From contig JAHCHG010000002.1 of the NCBI GenBank assembly GCA_026129865.1, positions 370,096 to 434,095 of the forward strand: 64,000 nucleotides of DNA, in the 5' to 3' direction. This document shows, in pieces, positions 34,701 through 43,300 of the stretch (the first letter of the stretch is position 1; every line of letters starts with the position of its first letter). Below the pieces are notes generated by a model. The model was not told the DNA's origin. It was given only the letters and a program-made list of their open reading frames with translations, and made no database searches. This stretch comes from Pyrinomonadaceae bacterium. GTDB lineage: Bacteria; Acidobacteriota; Blastocatellia; Pyrinomonadales; Pyrinomonadaceae. Position numbers and translations under genes: made by a program.

Positions 34701-35682
34701 GCAGGTTTTCTTTATTCATAACCGGGTCGAAACCATCGAACAGATCACGGCGCATATCAAGAAGATCGTACCGAACGCCCGCGTGATCTTCGCGCACGGG
34801 CAGATGAACGAGAAAAAACTCGAAGAGATAATGCTCGATTTTGTCGATTATAAATACGATGTTTTGGTCGCGACGACGATCATCGAAAACGGCATCGATA
34901 TTCCGCGCGCAAACACGATAATCATCAATCGAGCCGATAATTACGGGCTTTCGCAGCTTTATCAATTGCGCGGTCGCGTCGGGCGTTCAAACCGGCGCGC
35001 GTATGCATATTTGCTGATCCCGGGCGAATCTGAGCTAACGCCGATCGCGCGCCGCCGTCTGAGCGCGATCCGTGAATTTTCGGATCTCGGCGCCGGTTTT
35101 CGCATCGCCGCGCTCGATCTGGAACTGCGCGGCGCGGGAAATATTTTGGGCGGGCAGCAGTCGGGACAGCTTGACGCGCTCGGGTTCGATCTTTATACAA
35201 AAATGCTCGAACGTACGATCGCTGAACTGAAAGGCGAGGAGATCGAGGACGAATCGAGCGTTTCGATCAATCTCGGCGTCGACGTGGCGATTCCGAACGA
35301 ATATATTCAGGAAACGTCGCAGAGACTTCGCACCTACAAACGTATTTCGTCGGCAGCCGGCGAAGACGAGTTGAGATCGATATATGCAGAGATTCAGGAC
35401 CGTTACGGTAAATTGCCCGATTCGGTCGAAAATCTGTTCGAGTTTGCCCGGCTGCGCAAACTTGCCGAACAGATGCGGCTCGTCTCCGTCGATAAGACCA
35501 AAGACGGATTTGCGGTCAAACTCGCTGAAAACGCGAAGGTAGAACCTGAAAAATTAATGCAGTTTTTGGAAGAGAACGAAGGCGCGAAATTTTCCCAAAG
35601 CGGAATTCTGCAGGTCGTACATTCCGGGGGACCGGTCATTGAAAAAGTGCGGGAAGTTCTTGGTTTGATCCGTGCGGATTAA
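31729..35682 (+). CDS. mfd: Transcription-repair coupling factor with in-frame repeat array
   Basis: A 1317-residue Mfd; the family is usually about 1150. It releases stalled RNA polymerase and recruits UvrA to DNA damage. The N-terminal UvrB-like part covers about residues 1-350 (VTDSNKELEDW, MRGGIIDVWSPN). The RNA polymerase-interacting domain starts near 660 (PGDFVVHVDHGIGRFEGLQ). The motor has Walker A GDVGYGKTE at about 809, DEEQ at about 910 and helicase motifs through RGRVGRSNRRAYAYL. The C-terminal domain (INLGVDVAIPNEYI) is intact. Between the UvrB-like part and the RID, residues about 372-515, four 37-residue repeats are encoded by inserted REP-like elements (GRNARASKRAD, then GTLPSGRVSALEIE). 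All domains remain in frame, so the enzyme is probably active. Confidence 0.95.
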   Translation: MQFQAENSGKFQKLIKEIKSGARVVSLGGLTSTGAKAYIFARLQAETGKCFVVVTDSNKELEDWQSDLSFFAGGDISVDILPAMETDVYAGISPHAETLEERAVALWNLAHRAPEFLITSAKSLITRINSLDETRSLGAKLRRDEDFAPDELLEKLAASGYVREDPIKNIGEFSMRGGIIDVWSPNAENPVRIEFFGDTVDSIREFDAETQLSTEQLKETEIVPMRPFAASAQDFKDWAFFAEERFADEKFARNLGDRTQFANEGEDFSGWEFMIPLVKPRNASLFDFLGECVFVFDEPSMIEKSLESFYENLEENFSQVTEQGEIGLAPEELFLTGKELREILEKTKRVELRALGKSAAKTDEEFSLVVEGRNARASKRADSAPTDGSDDVGDGTLPSGRVSALEIEGRNARASKRADTAPSDGSDDVGDGTLPSGRVSALEIEGGNARASKRADSAPSDWSDDVGDGTLPGGRVSALEIEGGNARASKRADGAPSDWSDDVGDGTLPSGRVSAVEAQSRTISGGRGSVADPLFLFPTAELSSDFEITSRSTRKFHGNVKAFISEFERDIDRFVFQTAGIAERFSDILRDYDVVLPTGSISIGELSGGFEIPSFQLKLFTETDLFGESSQGEFQRTKSKDHRPKTKTAAFVSDFRDLKPGDFVVHVDHGIGRFEGLQTIETGGASREFMLLVYAENAKLFVPVERLDLVSRYSSGEAQAPTLDRLGGLGWQKTKAKAKRAMRDMADELLRLYAERKLVQGYAFSGDTPWQKEFEDAFPFQVTTDQAGAIDDTKEDMQNPVPMDRLVIGDVGYGKTEVAMRAAFKAVMDGKQVAVLTPTTILAYQHSETFKQRFSAFPIKIDLLSRFRSKKEQKEVVELTEKGEVDILIGTHRILSNDVKLPKLGLVVVDEEQRFGVAHKEKLKQLKKKVDVLTLSATPIPRTLNMSLLGMRDMSVIETPPRDRLAINTQVVQFSEGVIRSAIELELARDGQVFFIHNRVETIEQITAHIKKIVPNARVIFAHGQMNEKKLEEIMLDFVDYKYDVLVATTIIENGIDIPRANTIIINRADNYGLSQLYQLRGRVGRSNRRAYAYLLIPGESELTPIARRRLSAIREFSDLGAGFRIAALDLELRGAGNILGGQQSGQLDALGFDLYTKMLERTIAELKGEEIEDESSVSINLGVDVAIPNEYIQETSQRLRTYKRISSAAGEDELRSIYAEIQDRYGKLPDSVENLFEFARLRKLAEQMRLVSVDKTKDGFAVKLAENAKVEPEKLMQFLEENEGAKFSQSGILQVVHSGGPVIEKVREVLGLIRAD
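32842..33273. repeat. Four 111-bp REP-like units in tandem inside mfd
   Basis: Units begin at 32842, 32953, 33064 and 33175; the last ends at 33273. Each has a 99-base palindromic body with ends GGCAGAAACGCG (or GGCGGAAACGCG) and CGCGTTTCTGCC, plus a 12-base spacer CTGGAAATTGA(A/G). Length is a multiple of three and no unit holds a stop in the mfd frame. A degenerate half copy follows near 33289-33320. The same family occurs in gaps at 25.2, 35.7 and 54.8 kb. Confidence 0.95.
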
Positions 35683-35701
35683 TGTTGACCGTGTAGTTGA
35701 G

Positions 35702-35968
35702 GGCAGAAACGCGCGCGCAAGTAAGCGTGCGGACCGGTTTGTAGACAGTCGAGTCCGCGAATGCGAAGTGTGGGCACGCTTGCTTGCGAAAAGTTCGTCG
35801 TCAATGAAGTTCAAAGAATGCGAAGTGGAGGCACGCTCCCTAGCGGTCGCGTTTCTGCCCTGGAAAAGGCAGAAACGCGCGCGCAAGCAAGCGTGCGGAC
35901 CGGTTTGTAGACAATCGAGTCCGCGAATGCGAAGTGGATGCACGCTCCCTAGCGGTCGCGTTTCTGCC
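35702..35968. repeat. REP-like palindromic units downstream of mfd
   Basis: Two palindromic units (35702-35859 and 35878-35968) with ends GGCAGAAACGCGCGCGCAAG and GCACGCTCCCTAGCGGTCGC, of the same family as the array inside mfd. Both share an internal segment GGACCGGTTTGTAGACA. They begin 20 bases after the mfd stop. The rest of the gap up to 36074 shows no gene. Confidence 0.9.
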
Positions 35969-36073
35969 CTTTTGTAGAAGCGGACGCTAGTTCGCTTGCA
36001 TCTGCTGCGCAGCCACTCGAGTCCTGTGAGTGCATTCGATAAAGCGATGCAGTAATTTTAAGCGCAATCAAAA

Positions 36074-36190
36074 CTCCCCTCCTGAGATCAGGAGGGGTGC
36101 CCGAAGGGCGGGGTGGTTGAAACACTTCGCAATTGTCAAACCCAGAGGATTTTCAAACCACCCCCAGCCCCTCCTTATCCAAGGAGGGGA
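36074..36190. repeat. Paired-hairpin repeat CCCCTCCT / AGGAGGGG
   Basis: Two short hairpins, CCCCTCCT-N6-AGGAGGGG (36076-36097) and CCCCTCCTTATCCAAGGAGG GG (36168-36189), flank an inverted pair GGGGTGGTTGAAA / TTTCAAACCACCCC. This is a third intergenic repeat type, distinct from the GGCAGAAACGCG family. It overlaps the region just past the end of the zinc-ribbon gene. Confidence 0.85.
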
Positions 36191-36231
36191 GCCGGAACAC
36201 TAACGCCCTTATCGACTTCCTTAACACCGTC

Positions 36232-36912
36232 CTAACTCTGATCGTAAACAAAATCTTCGGTGCAGTCTCCGAACTGATTAAGTTCACAAATGAAGAGTTC
36301 CGGCGCATATTCTTTGGTCTGCTTTCGAACATTTCGCCAAATCGGCGATACAGCGTAGTTCGCTTCCGTCCAGCCCAGCTTTTCCCGATTTTTCCAGACG
36401 AATGAATACGCTTCACGTTCGTCGTTGCCGGAAATATGCTTGGCTTCGTGAAGCAAAATAGCCGCGCGTTCGACATCGTCAACCGTCATTGAAAAGAAAT
36501 CCGGATAAACCGTCATTATCGCAAATGGAAAATTGGTCGCGGCATAGGCATTTTCCTTTTCGATAGAAGCGTTTAACCAATTGTCGTTGGCGCGAAAACT
36601 AGTTAATTTCCGCAGCAAGAAGACTTCGTCTTTGAACCCTTTTTGATCTAAAACATAGATCGCAGCCGTGATCTTTTCATTTTCTTCAAAACTCAGCGGA
36701 TCAGCGCTAAATATCAGCGAAAGATAAAGCGTAAAGATCGCCAAAAAAGCGACTGCGAAGAAAATACCGACGCGCCGGGCGATTCGAACCGGTTTCGCAG
36801 CCGATGCGGCGCTGCTATTCGTCGCAACCTCAACAAGTTCGGACGAACAACGACCGCATTTTTCGGCATTTATAAAGTTAACAAGCTGGCATTTCGGGCA
36901 TTTCTTTTTCAT
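36232..36912 (-). CDS. Zinc-ribbon membrane protein with an HExxH motif, putative metallopeptidase
   Basis: About 226 residues from the ATG at 36912 (a TTG at 36930 gives six more). A zinc ribbon opens the protein: MKKKCPKCQLVNF, then EKCGRCSSELVE, two CxxC pairs. One membrane helix follows (VGIFFAVAFLAIFTLYLSLI). The outer domain contains FPFAIMTVYPDFFSMTVDD and then AAILLHEAKHISGNDEREAY: H-E-A-K-H is an HExxH zinc site and the downstream acidic residues could supply the third ligand. I do not recognise a named peptidase family. Membrane-anchored with the ribbon in the cytoplasm is the simplest topology. Confidence 0.72.
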   Translation of the reverse strand: MKKKCPKCQLVNFINAEKCGRCSSELVEVATNSSAASAAKPVRIARRVGIFFAVAFLAIFTLYLSLIFSADPLSFEENEKITAAIYVLDQKGFKDEVFLLRKLTSFRANDNWLNASIEKENAYAATNFPFAIMTVYPDFFSMTVDDVERAAILLHEAKHISGNDEREAYSFVWKNREKLGWTEANYAVSPIWRNVRKQTKEYAPELFICELNQFGDCTEDFVYDQS

Positions 36913-37093
36913 CAAAAAATGGAAGGACAAAAGGAGTTTGAGCGAAGGCTCCTTTATAAAATAGCACTAATAGCCGAAATCTTTCCGTAAATTTTTTGAT
37001 TTGAAAGTTTCAATTCATACCGCAAAAGTATTAGGCTTAAAACACGGACGAAAATTGGAAATTCAATGTTTTTACAAACAATAGGGAGGGTTT

Positions 37094-37606
37094 ATGACCG
37101 AACAAGGAATAAAACAGGCAAAAAATGACGAGATGAAAAAGATCGGCGAATTCATTAAAGACATCGATTTTACGATGATGACAACGATCAATTCGAACGG
37201 CGAGCTTGAAGCGCGCCCGATGTCGACACAGAAAACTGAATTTAACGGAGAGGTCTATTTTTTTACTTTCGAAGATACGGAAAAGGTTGCGCAGATCAAA
37301 GCAAATCCGAAAATAAACCTCGCATATTCAGACACTGACAACAACACTTATGTTTCTATTAAAGGGACAGCGCGAATCAGTAAAGACCGGGCGAAGATGG
37401 AAGAACTTTGGTCGCCGCCGCTGAAAGCGTGGTTTCCGGACGGATTGGAAACCGACGGTTTGGCGCTGATCGTCGTGACTGCCGACGCTGCTGAGTATTG
37501 GGATTCAACGTCGAGCGTCATCGCACAGGCGCTCGGTATGGCAAAAGCGGTAATTACCGGCGAATCTTACGATTATGGTGAGAATAAAACCGTGGATCTC
37601 AGTTAG
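37094..37606 (+). CDS. Pyridoxamine 5'-phosphate oxidase-related / general stress protein 26 family
   Basis: A 170-residue split-barrel flavin-binding protein. Characteristic parts are IDFTMMTTINSNGELEARPM, EVYFFTFEDTEKVAQIKANP, INLAYSDTDNNTYVSIKGTA and LWSPPLKAWFPDGLETD. Members bind FMN or related cofactors and are linked to stress; the substrate is usually unknown. A GGGAGGG ribosome site sits seven bases before the ATG. It ends 20 bases before a strong terminator and appears to be monocistronic. Confidence 0.9.
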   Translation: MTEQGIKQAKNDEMKKIGEFIKDIDFTMMTTINSNGELEARPMSTQKTEFNGEVYFFTFEDTEKVAQIKANPKINLAYSDTDNNTYVSIKGTARISKDRAKMEELWSPPLKAWFPDGLETDGLALIVVTADAAEYWDSTSSVIAQALGMAKAVITGESYDYGENKTVDLS

Positions 37607-37626
37607 CGGGCGTGGCAAAACAAAAG

Positions 37627-37667
37627 TGCGCGGTGAAATTCGGATAAAATTTTACCGCGCATTTTTT
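37627..37667 (+). terminator. Intrinsic terminator of the stress-protein gene
   Basis: A 14-base stem TGCGCGGTGAAATT / AATTTTACCGCGCA (one G-U pair) with a 7-base loop is followed by TTTTTT. It also closes the convergent membrane-protein gene on the other strand, though the reverse side lacks a long T-run. Confidence 0.9.
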
Positions 37668-37671
37668 GCAT

Positions 37672-38391
37672 TTATGGAGCTATCCATCCGACAAAATTTA
37701 GCCAAATAGACGTTTCGGCAAACCAAAACCGAATTGGCGCAGAAAGAACGAACAGCACGACCGCGGCTAGAAAGACCTTATTGATCTTTCGATGTTTGAC
37801 GGAATAAGCCGCCAAACACGCAACGGCGATTACATCCGCCAATCCAAACGACCAGATATTCAAAAATTGGGGCGGAATAAACGGAGCACGAAAAAATGCC
37901 GCGGGCAGAAAATTGATCGCCGTCATCAGCATCAGAGATTTATGCTCCGCCGGACGTTTCCGATAATAAATAGCCGCCGAAAACAGCACGATGAACAAAG
38001 CCATGTCGCCGACCGGCAATATGAAAAAACCGTGCGGATTGATACCGGGCGGCGCCGACGCGCGAACCAGTTGGGCGTCGTAAGCAGTCGCCATTCCGAC
38101 GATCACGACCAGCGCGGCAAGCGCGATTCCGGCGAAGCCAAGCGTCACGTGAAGTTTAAAATTTTTCGAACGGATCATTGCCACCTGAACCGCAAAGTAA
38201 ACCACCCAGATCGACATAATTATGCCGTGGGCGTGCACCAGATTGTTCGCAACCGCGTTTATATCGAAAAAAGAACTAAGATAATAAGTCCGCAAATATC
38301 CTAAAAAAACGAGTAGCGGAAACAGAACAGCCGCTGCCAGAAAAAACCCGCGATCGGACGGGCGGCGAAATATCGATTCATTTACTGCCAT
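37672..38391 (-). CDS. Seven-helix membrane protein of unknown function
   Basis: A 239-residue protein with about seven membrane segments (FFLAAAVLFPLLVFLGYL, IMSIWVVYFAVQVAMI, VTLGFAGIALAALVVIVGMA, PVGDMALFIVLFSAAIYY and others). Histidines sit in or near helices (LVHAHGIIMS, FKLHVTLGF, GINPHGFF, AEHKSLMLM), a spacing seen in haem- or quinone-binding membrane proteins, but no family is recognised with certainty. Probably a stand-alone gene; no RBS beyond a weak GGAGG-like site. Confidence 0.72.
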   Translation of the reverse strand: MAVNESIFRRPSDRGFFLAAAVLFPLLVFLGYLRTYYLSSFFDINAVANNLVHAHGIIMSIWVVYFAVQVAMIRSKNFKLHVTLGFAGIALAALVVIVGMATAYDAQLVRASAPPGINPHGFFILPVGDMALFIVLFSAAIYYRKRPAEHKSLMLMTAINFLPAAFFRAPFIPPQFLNIWSFGLADVIAVACLAAYSVKHRKINKVFLAAVVLFVLSAPIRFWFAETSIWLNFVGWIAP

Positions 38392-38479
38392 AAAAATAAC
38401 CTCCGCTGCATTAACGCGCAGGTCGGAGGTGATTTATATCGCAGATGCTCTTGTAAATTTAAAGATGTGAGCGGGAAAT

Positions 38480-38974
38480 TTAGACTTTACCGCGCCAGAC
38501 GATCTTGATGCCGGAAATACCTTGCTTTTCCAGCGTTTCGCCCTGAACAATAGTAAATCCCAGCTTTTTGTAAAATTTGATCGGCGAATGATAAGCTTCG
38601 CCGTCGGACCTTCGATATTCGTCGGTCGAAATAACCCAGCCGAAAATTTCAGGTTCACGAGCGCGCATTTCGTCGACTAAACGCCGACCGAAACCGAGTC
38701 CTTGCGCGGCGCGGTCGACGATGATCGCAAACCATTTTGCGCTATCCCTCTCAAAAATCATCGACCACGCGGCAATCTTTTCCTCGACATCGACGATCAA
38801 GAAATGCGTTTTTTCACCGAGAGCAGAAAGATATTCTTCAAATTTTTCTATTGACCCGAACTGCAGCGATGCGGGATATTCGGCGTTCCAGAGTTCGACG
38901 ACGCGGCGCTTTTGACCGGAAGAAAGTTCAGGCGAATTAATAAGTTGATACGAACTCTTGTTCTTTGAAACCAC
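38480..38974 (-). CDS. GNAT family N-acetyltransferase
   Basis: The open frame begins at 39082, but its first 36 residues are not family-like; a GTG at 38974 (VVSKNKSSYQLINSPELS) is the more likely start, giving about 164 residues. The acetyl-CoA binding loop reads IIVDRAAQGLGFGRRLVDEM (R/Q-x-x-G-x-G/A), followed by a strand and the terminal IKFYKKLGFTIVQGETL. Acceptor unknown. The exact start is uncertain because no good ribosome site stands out. Confidence 0.8.
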   Translation of the reverse strand: MVSKNKSSYQLINSPELSSGQKRRVVELWNAEYPASLQFGSIEKFEEYLSALGEKTHFLIVDVEEKIAAWSMIFERDSAKWFAIIVDRAAQGLGFGRRLVDEMRAREPEIFGWVISTDEYRRSDGEAYHSPIKFYKKLGFTIVQGETLEKQGISGIKIVWRGKV

Positions 38975-39181
38975 AACGTTATGTGAAAAATCCGAAATAT
39001 TTCTGCAAAACGTAAAGAATACACATCGCAAGGGTAAAACCCATCGCAAAAAACAAAAACCGCCGTGCTTTAGATTTATCAAACATAAGATTTCCGCAAT
39101 TTTACGGCAATTTCCGTTTCGGTGTCGAACGGACTATTCAACGATCGAACGCTCGAATTTAAAATTGACCGTTTTCGCAGA

Positions 39182-39634
39182 TCAAACGCCAAACTGCCTT
39201 AAGTGATGATCCAAATGTTTATAACCCAGCCTTCCCCACTGATTTGCGGTCAACTTGCCGAAAATATGATGCTTGCCCTTGAGATCTTCCGGTTTAAGGT
39301 GCGCGAAACTATTTATTTTTTCGATCAAGAGCGCGCGTTCCGCTTCAAAATCCTGCGGTTTCATTCCTTTTTTCTGCGGATCGATCTCCGGAGCGGCAGG
39401 CGCGCCTCTCGGGATCGGAATGACGTAAACAACCAGAAATTTAACAATGCTGCGCGTAAAACGATTGCTCCGGTCGGTCGGCGGAATTTCTCCGATCGCC
39501 ATTTTGAAGCCGTCCAGACAATGACAGATCATCTCGCCCACGCTCATCTTTCCCCACAAAGCCTTTGAGTCGGGCGTTAAAAGATTCAGGCGCGCGATGA
39601 TCTCGGTTCTTTTTGTTGGGTTGAAAAGATTCAT
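39182..39634 (-). CDS. DUF1569 (DinB-like) family protein
   Basis: A 150-residue four-helix-bundle protein. ALWGKMSVGEMICHCLDGFK and the end GYKHLDHHLRQFGV place histidines at the positions that form the metal site in DinB/YfiT-type proteins; LKGKHHIFGKLTANQWG lies between. DUF1569 members are putative metal-dependent hydrolases or thiol transferases with no known substrate. The call rests on motifs and length. Confidence 0.8.
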   Translation of the reverse strand: MNLFNPTKRTEIIARLNLLTPDSKALWGKMSVGEMICHCLDGFKMAIGEIPPTDRSNRFTRSIVKFLVVYVIPIPRGAPAAPEIDPQKKGMKPQDFEAERALLIEKINSFAHLKPEDLKGKHHIFGKLTANQWGRLGYKHLDHHLRQFGV

Positions 39635-39745
39635 AGATGGATTTCACCAAGAGTTTATTACGGCATTTGTCTTCGTTGTTCTTAAAGCGATGGCGACTCG
39701 ATCTTTTTTTCAACATTTCGCATCAACTTCTGCCAGGGGTAATTT

Positions 39746-40012
39746 TTACGGAAAGAAACGATAGATTTCCTTTCTCGACAGAAAGCGAACGAAAATTACC
39801 ACATGGTTTTGAATCTTCAAGCCGACGCGATAATTGCCGATTCTAATGCGAAAATATCAATCGCTTCCTTTGAACTTTTTGAAATTGCGGATTTGATGCG
39901 GAGCGTCGGAATCCTCGACATTTTCAATCGCTTTCCGAACTTTTGCCAGGATTTTGGCATTTTTGATATTTCGTAGATCTTTAAGAAAACTTTCCCGAAA
40001 TTCGACATTCAA
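39746..40012 (-). pseudogene. RelE/ParE-family toxin gene interrupted by an in-frame TGA
   Basis: Reading leftward from a TTG at 40012, which overlaps the antitoxin stop (TTGA), gives a RelE/ParE-type protein: VEFRESFLKDLRNIKNAKIL, then DAPHQIRNFKKFKGSD, then a TGA at 39859-39857, then YFRIRIGNYRVGLKIQNH and VVIFVRFLSRKEIYRFFP, stop at 39746. Both halves are in the same frame and both match the family, so a single codon, probably CGA for Arg in K-G-S-D-R-Y-F-R-I-R, has become TGA. The arginine-rich strand after the stop is catalytic or RNA-binding in RelE, so the truncated product should be inactive. A GGAG site before the TTG supports the start. A 63-residue ORF in another frame here is a shadow. 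Confidence 0.82.
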
Positions 40013-40218
40013 AACTTTTGCTCCAAGACATCAAAAACGTCGGAACGCGAAACTTCGGGAGATCTTTCGCCTTCTTCGATAGCTCTTGCAAGCGCAATGT
40101 CTTCGGTAATCTCACGAAACATATCGCTGAACAAATCCTTGCGCTCTTCGAGAATTTCTACGATCGCCGTTTTGAAGATTTCTTTTATCTTGTCTTCATT
40201 TTCTAAAACTGTTTCCAT
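40009..40218 (-). CDS. Putative antitoxin of the decayed RelE/ParE module
   Basis: A 69-residue, strongly acidic helical protein (METVLENEDKIKEIFKTAIV, then EILEERKDLFSDMFREIT, then ALARAIEEGERSPEVSRSDV). The pattern of an IAL-AIEEG-x-x-S/T-x-x-V-S-R-x-x-V/I-F-x-x-L end is common in small antitoxins paired with RelE/ParE toxins. Its stop overlaps the TTG start of the broken toxin. It is intact while the toxin is not, the expected decay order. A DUF433 fragment lies just upstream. Confidence 0.75.
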   Translation of the reverse strand: METVLENEDKIKEIFKTAIVEILEERKDLFSDMFREITEDIALARAIEEGERSPEVSRSDVFDVLEQKF

Positions 40219-40236
40219 GACATAAAATATCCGATT

Positions 40237-40338
40237 TTAACGAAAATTTTGCAAGAAAATCGCCATCCCCATCCCGCGAACGCAAGGTTTTCCGCCGCGT
40301 TTATTTGGTTCGATGGTGATGATGTCTTTGTAATTCAT
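40237..40338 (-). pseudogene. Truncated DUF433 antitoxin remnant
   Basis: Reading leftward from ATG at 40338 gives 33 residues: MNYKDIITIEPNKRGGKPCV, RGMG, then divergent residues and a TAA at 40239-40237. The first 23 residues are the conserved opening of DUF433 proteins (D-I-I-T-x-x-P-x-x-x-x-G-K-P-C-V/I-R-G). The winged-helix part that should follow is absent. It probably marks another toxin-antitoxin module that has been deleted, with only the 5' end left next to the RelE/ParE locus. Confidence 0.72.
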
Positions 40339-40360
40339 AAACGGATTTTAGCACGATTCA

Positions 40361-43300
40361 CTACTCCACATTAAAGTACTTCGCCTCCGGATGATGAATG
40401 ATTATCGCCGAAGTTGACTGTTCGGGTTCGAGCATAAATTCGTCGGTCAAAGCAACGTCAATTCTTTCAGGTTTGAGCAATTCAAAAAGTTTTGTTTGGT
40501 CTTCGATATGCGGACACGCGGGATAGCCGAAGCTGTAGCGCGAGCCTTGATAGCCTTGTTTGAAGAGTTTTGCCATTTCGGTCGCGTCTTGGTCGGCGAT
40601 TCCGAGTTCTTCGCGGATGCGTTTGTGCCACATTTCGGCGAGGGCTTCGGCGGATTCGACGGACAGACCGTGAAACAGTAGATAATCGGTGTAATTGTCA
40701 TTGGCAAAGAGTTTCGCCGAATGTTCCGAAGCGCGTCTGCCCATTGTAACGAGGTGAAACGGGACGACATCAATTTTGCCTGAATCTTTTGACGCGAAGA
40801 AATCCGCCAGACAAAGATTTTGCCCGCCGCGCTGCTCGAGCGGTTGACGCGGGAATGTGAACCGCATCTTTTCGGTGCGTTCGTCGTCTTCGTAGATTAT
40901 CAGATCGTTTCCTTCGGATTGGCACGGGAAATAGCCGTAAACCAATTTCGCTTCGAGCAGTTTTTCGCGGATCGCCTGCGCTTTGATCTCTTTGAATTTC
41001 GGATAGACGGTTTCTTCGAGAATTTTTTGATATTCTTCCGGCGATTTTCTGCCTTGTTTGTATTGCCATTGACCTTTGAAAAGCGCGGTTTCGTTGATGA
41101 ATGCAAAAACTTTAGTCAAATCTTTGATCTCGACGACCTTTGAACCGTAAAACGGCGCGGTCGGTAGATTTTCGACGGGTTCGACGTTTGATTTTGTCGT
41201 GTGCGTCGTGTCGCCAACCTCTTTTAATGAAATTCGCGCCGCTTGAACGCCGAGTTTTGCGTCCTCGCCAACGAGGTCTTCCGTGTCAGAACCGCCTGCG
41301 GTAGCGGGCGGTTGAACTTGGTCATCTGAAATATCAGGATCCGAACTTAAACCATCCGCTACCGCAGATGGTTCTGACTTTCCGACAACGGCGACTTTGG
41401 TCTTTGGACTTTGGGCTTCGGACTGCTCACCCGAAGTGAGTAGATCCATCGCGTTCAAACCATCGAACGCATCACGCGCATAAAACAATCTGCCTTCAAA
41501 AAGCGGCACGAGATCGTTGTCCACATATTTTCTGTTTAACGCCGCGCCGCCGAGAACGACAGGCGTTTTTAGATTGCGCTCGTTCATAATTTCGAGATTG
41601 TCGCGCATTACGAGCGTTGATTTGACGAGCAAACCGGACATTCCGATTGCATCTGCGTTGTGTTCGGCGGCTGAGTCCAGAATCGCATCAACGTGCTGTT
41701 TAATGCCGAGATTTACTACCTTGTAGCCGTTGTTGGTCAAAATAATATCAACCAGATTTTTGCCGATGTCGTGAACGTCGCCTTTGACGGTTGCGAGAAC
41801 CATCACGCCTTTATTCGATTCGCCTTCGACCTTATCCATAAACGGTTCGAGGAATTTGACCGCCGCTTTCATCGCTTCCGCCGACTGCAGAACAAAGGGA
41901 AGCTGCATCTGTCCGCTGCCGAACAGATCGCCGACTACCTTCATTCCGCCGAGCAAAATATTGTTAATAATGTCCAACGCGGGATATTTTTCGAGAGCGA
42001 TTTTCAGATTGTCTTCCAAGCCGATCTTTTCGCCTTCGATGATATGTTCTTTCAGACGTTCTTCAATCGGCAGACTCGAAATATCTTTTTTCATTGATTT
42101 CGTCGTCTTGCCCTCGAACATCGTCGTAAATTCGCCGAGCGGATCGTAAGTTACGATGTCGCCGTCAAATTTTCGGCGGTCATAGATCAAATCCAAAGCA
42201 ACTTCGATTTCATATTCGTTAAAACGATTGAGCGGCAGTATTTTCGACGCATTAACAATCGCCGAATTCATTCCGGCTTCGACGCATTCGTGCAGAAAAA
42301 TCGAGTTAAGAACGACACGCGCCGCCGGATTTAAGCCGAACGATATGTTTGAAACGCCCAAAATTATATTCGCTTCCGGCATTTCTTCTTTGATCTGTTT
42401 GATCGCTTTGATCGTTTCCAAAGCGTTTGCGCGGTCTTCTTCGATTCCGGTCGAGATCGGCAGGGCGAGCGGATCGAAGAAAATATCGTGCGCTTGGATG
42501 CCGTAATTTACAGCGTCTTTGTAAGCGCGACGGGCGATTTTTATCTTATCTTCCGCCGTTCGCGCCATTCCAACTTCGTCAATCAAACCGACGACGATGC
42601 CCGCACCGTATTGACGAGCGAGTTCTAAAACCTTCAAAAATCGCGGTTCGCCGTCTTCGTAATTCGTCGAATTGAGAAGACATTTTCCGCCCGCGTGTTC
42701 CAAGCCCGCTTCCATCTTTTCCCACTCGGTCGAATCGAGCATCAGCGGAATTTTGACATTTGTTACTAGGCGAGAAACCAATTCGTGCATATCGGCAACG
42801 CCGTCGCGCCCGACGAAATCCACGTTGACATCCAAAATATGTGCGCCTTCTTTTTCCTGCGATTTGGCGAGATTGACAAGCCCGTCCCAATTCTCCGCTT
42901 CGAGCAGATCGCGCATTTTTTTTGATCCCGACGCATTTACTCTTTCGCCGACGATCAAAAACGAAGCGTCCTGCGAATAAGGCTGGCGAAAATAAATCGA
43001 AGAAGCCGACGGAGCTAATGAAGCGTCGCGCTGTTTCGGCGACAAATTTTCAACCGCTTCACGCAGCATTTTGATATGTTCCGGCGTTGTTCCGCAGCAT
43101 CCGCCGACGATATTTACGCCGAAATCTTTGGCAAAATGGACGACCTGTTTCGTAAAACTCTCCGGCGTTTCGTCGTAATGCTGTTTGCCGTCTTTGACTT
43201 CAGGTAGACCGGCGTTCGGCAAAACGGACACTGGAATTTCGGAATGTTCGCACAGATATTTCAAAGATTCCGCCATCTGTTTCGGTCCCGTGCCGCAATT

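Noticed and set aside
35672..35977. ORFs in the repeats after mfd (both strands)
   Set aside because: They consist of translated REP-like elements only.
36780..36800. A TTCGAATC-like T-loop sequence suggesting a tRNA
   Set aside because: No matching acceptor stem, D-loop or anticodon arm; it is inside the zinc-ribbon gene.
39817..40008. A 63-residue ORF starting at ATG 40008
   Set aside because: The homology to RelE/ParE lies in a different frame; this ORF is a shadow of the broken toxin gene.
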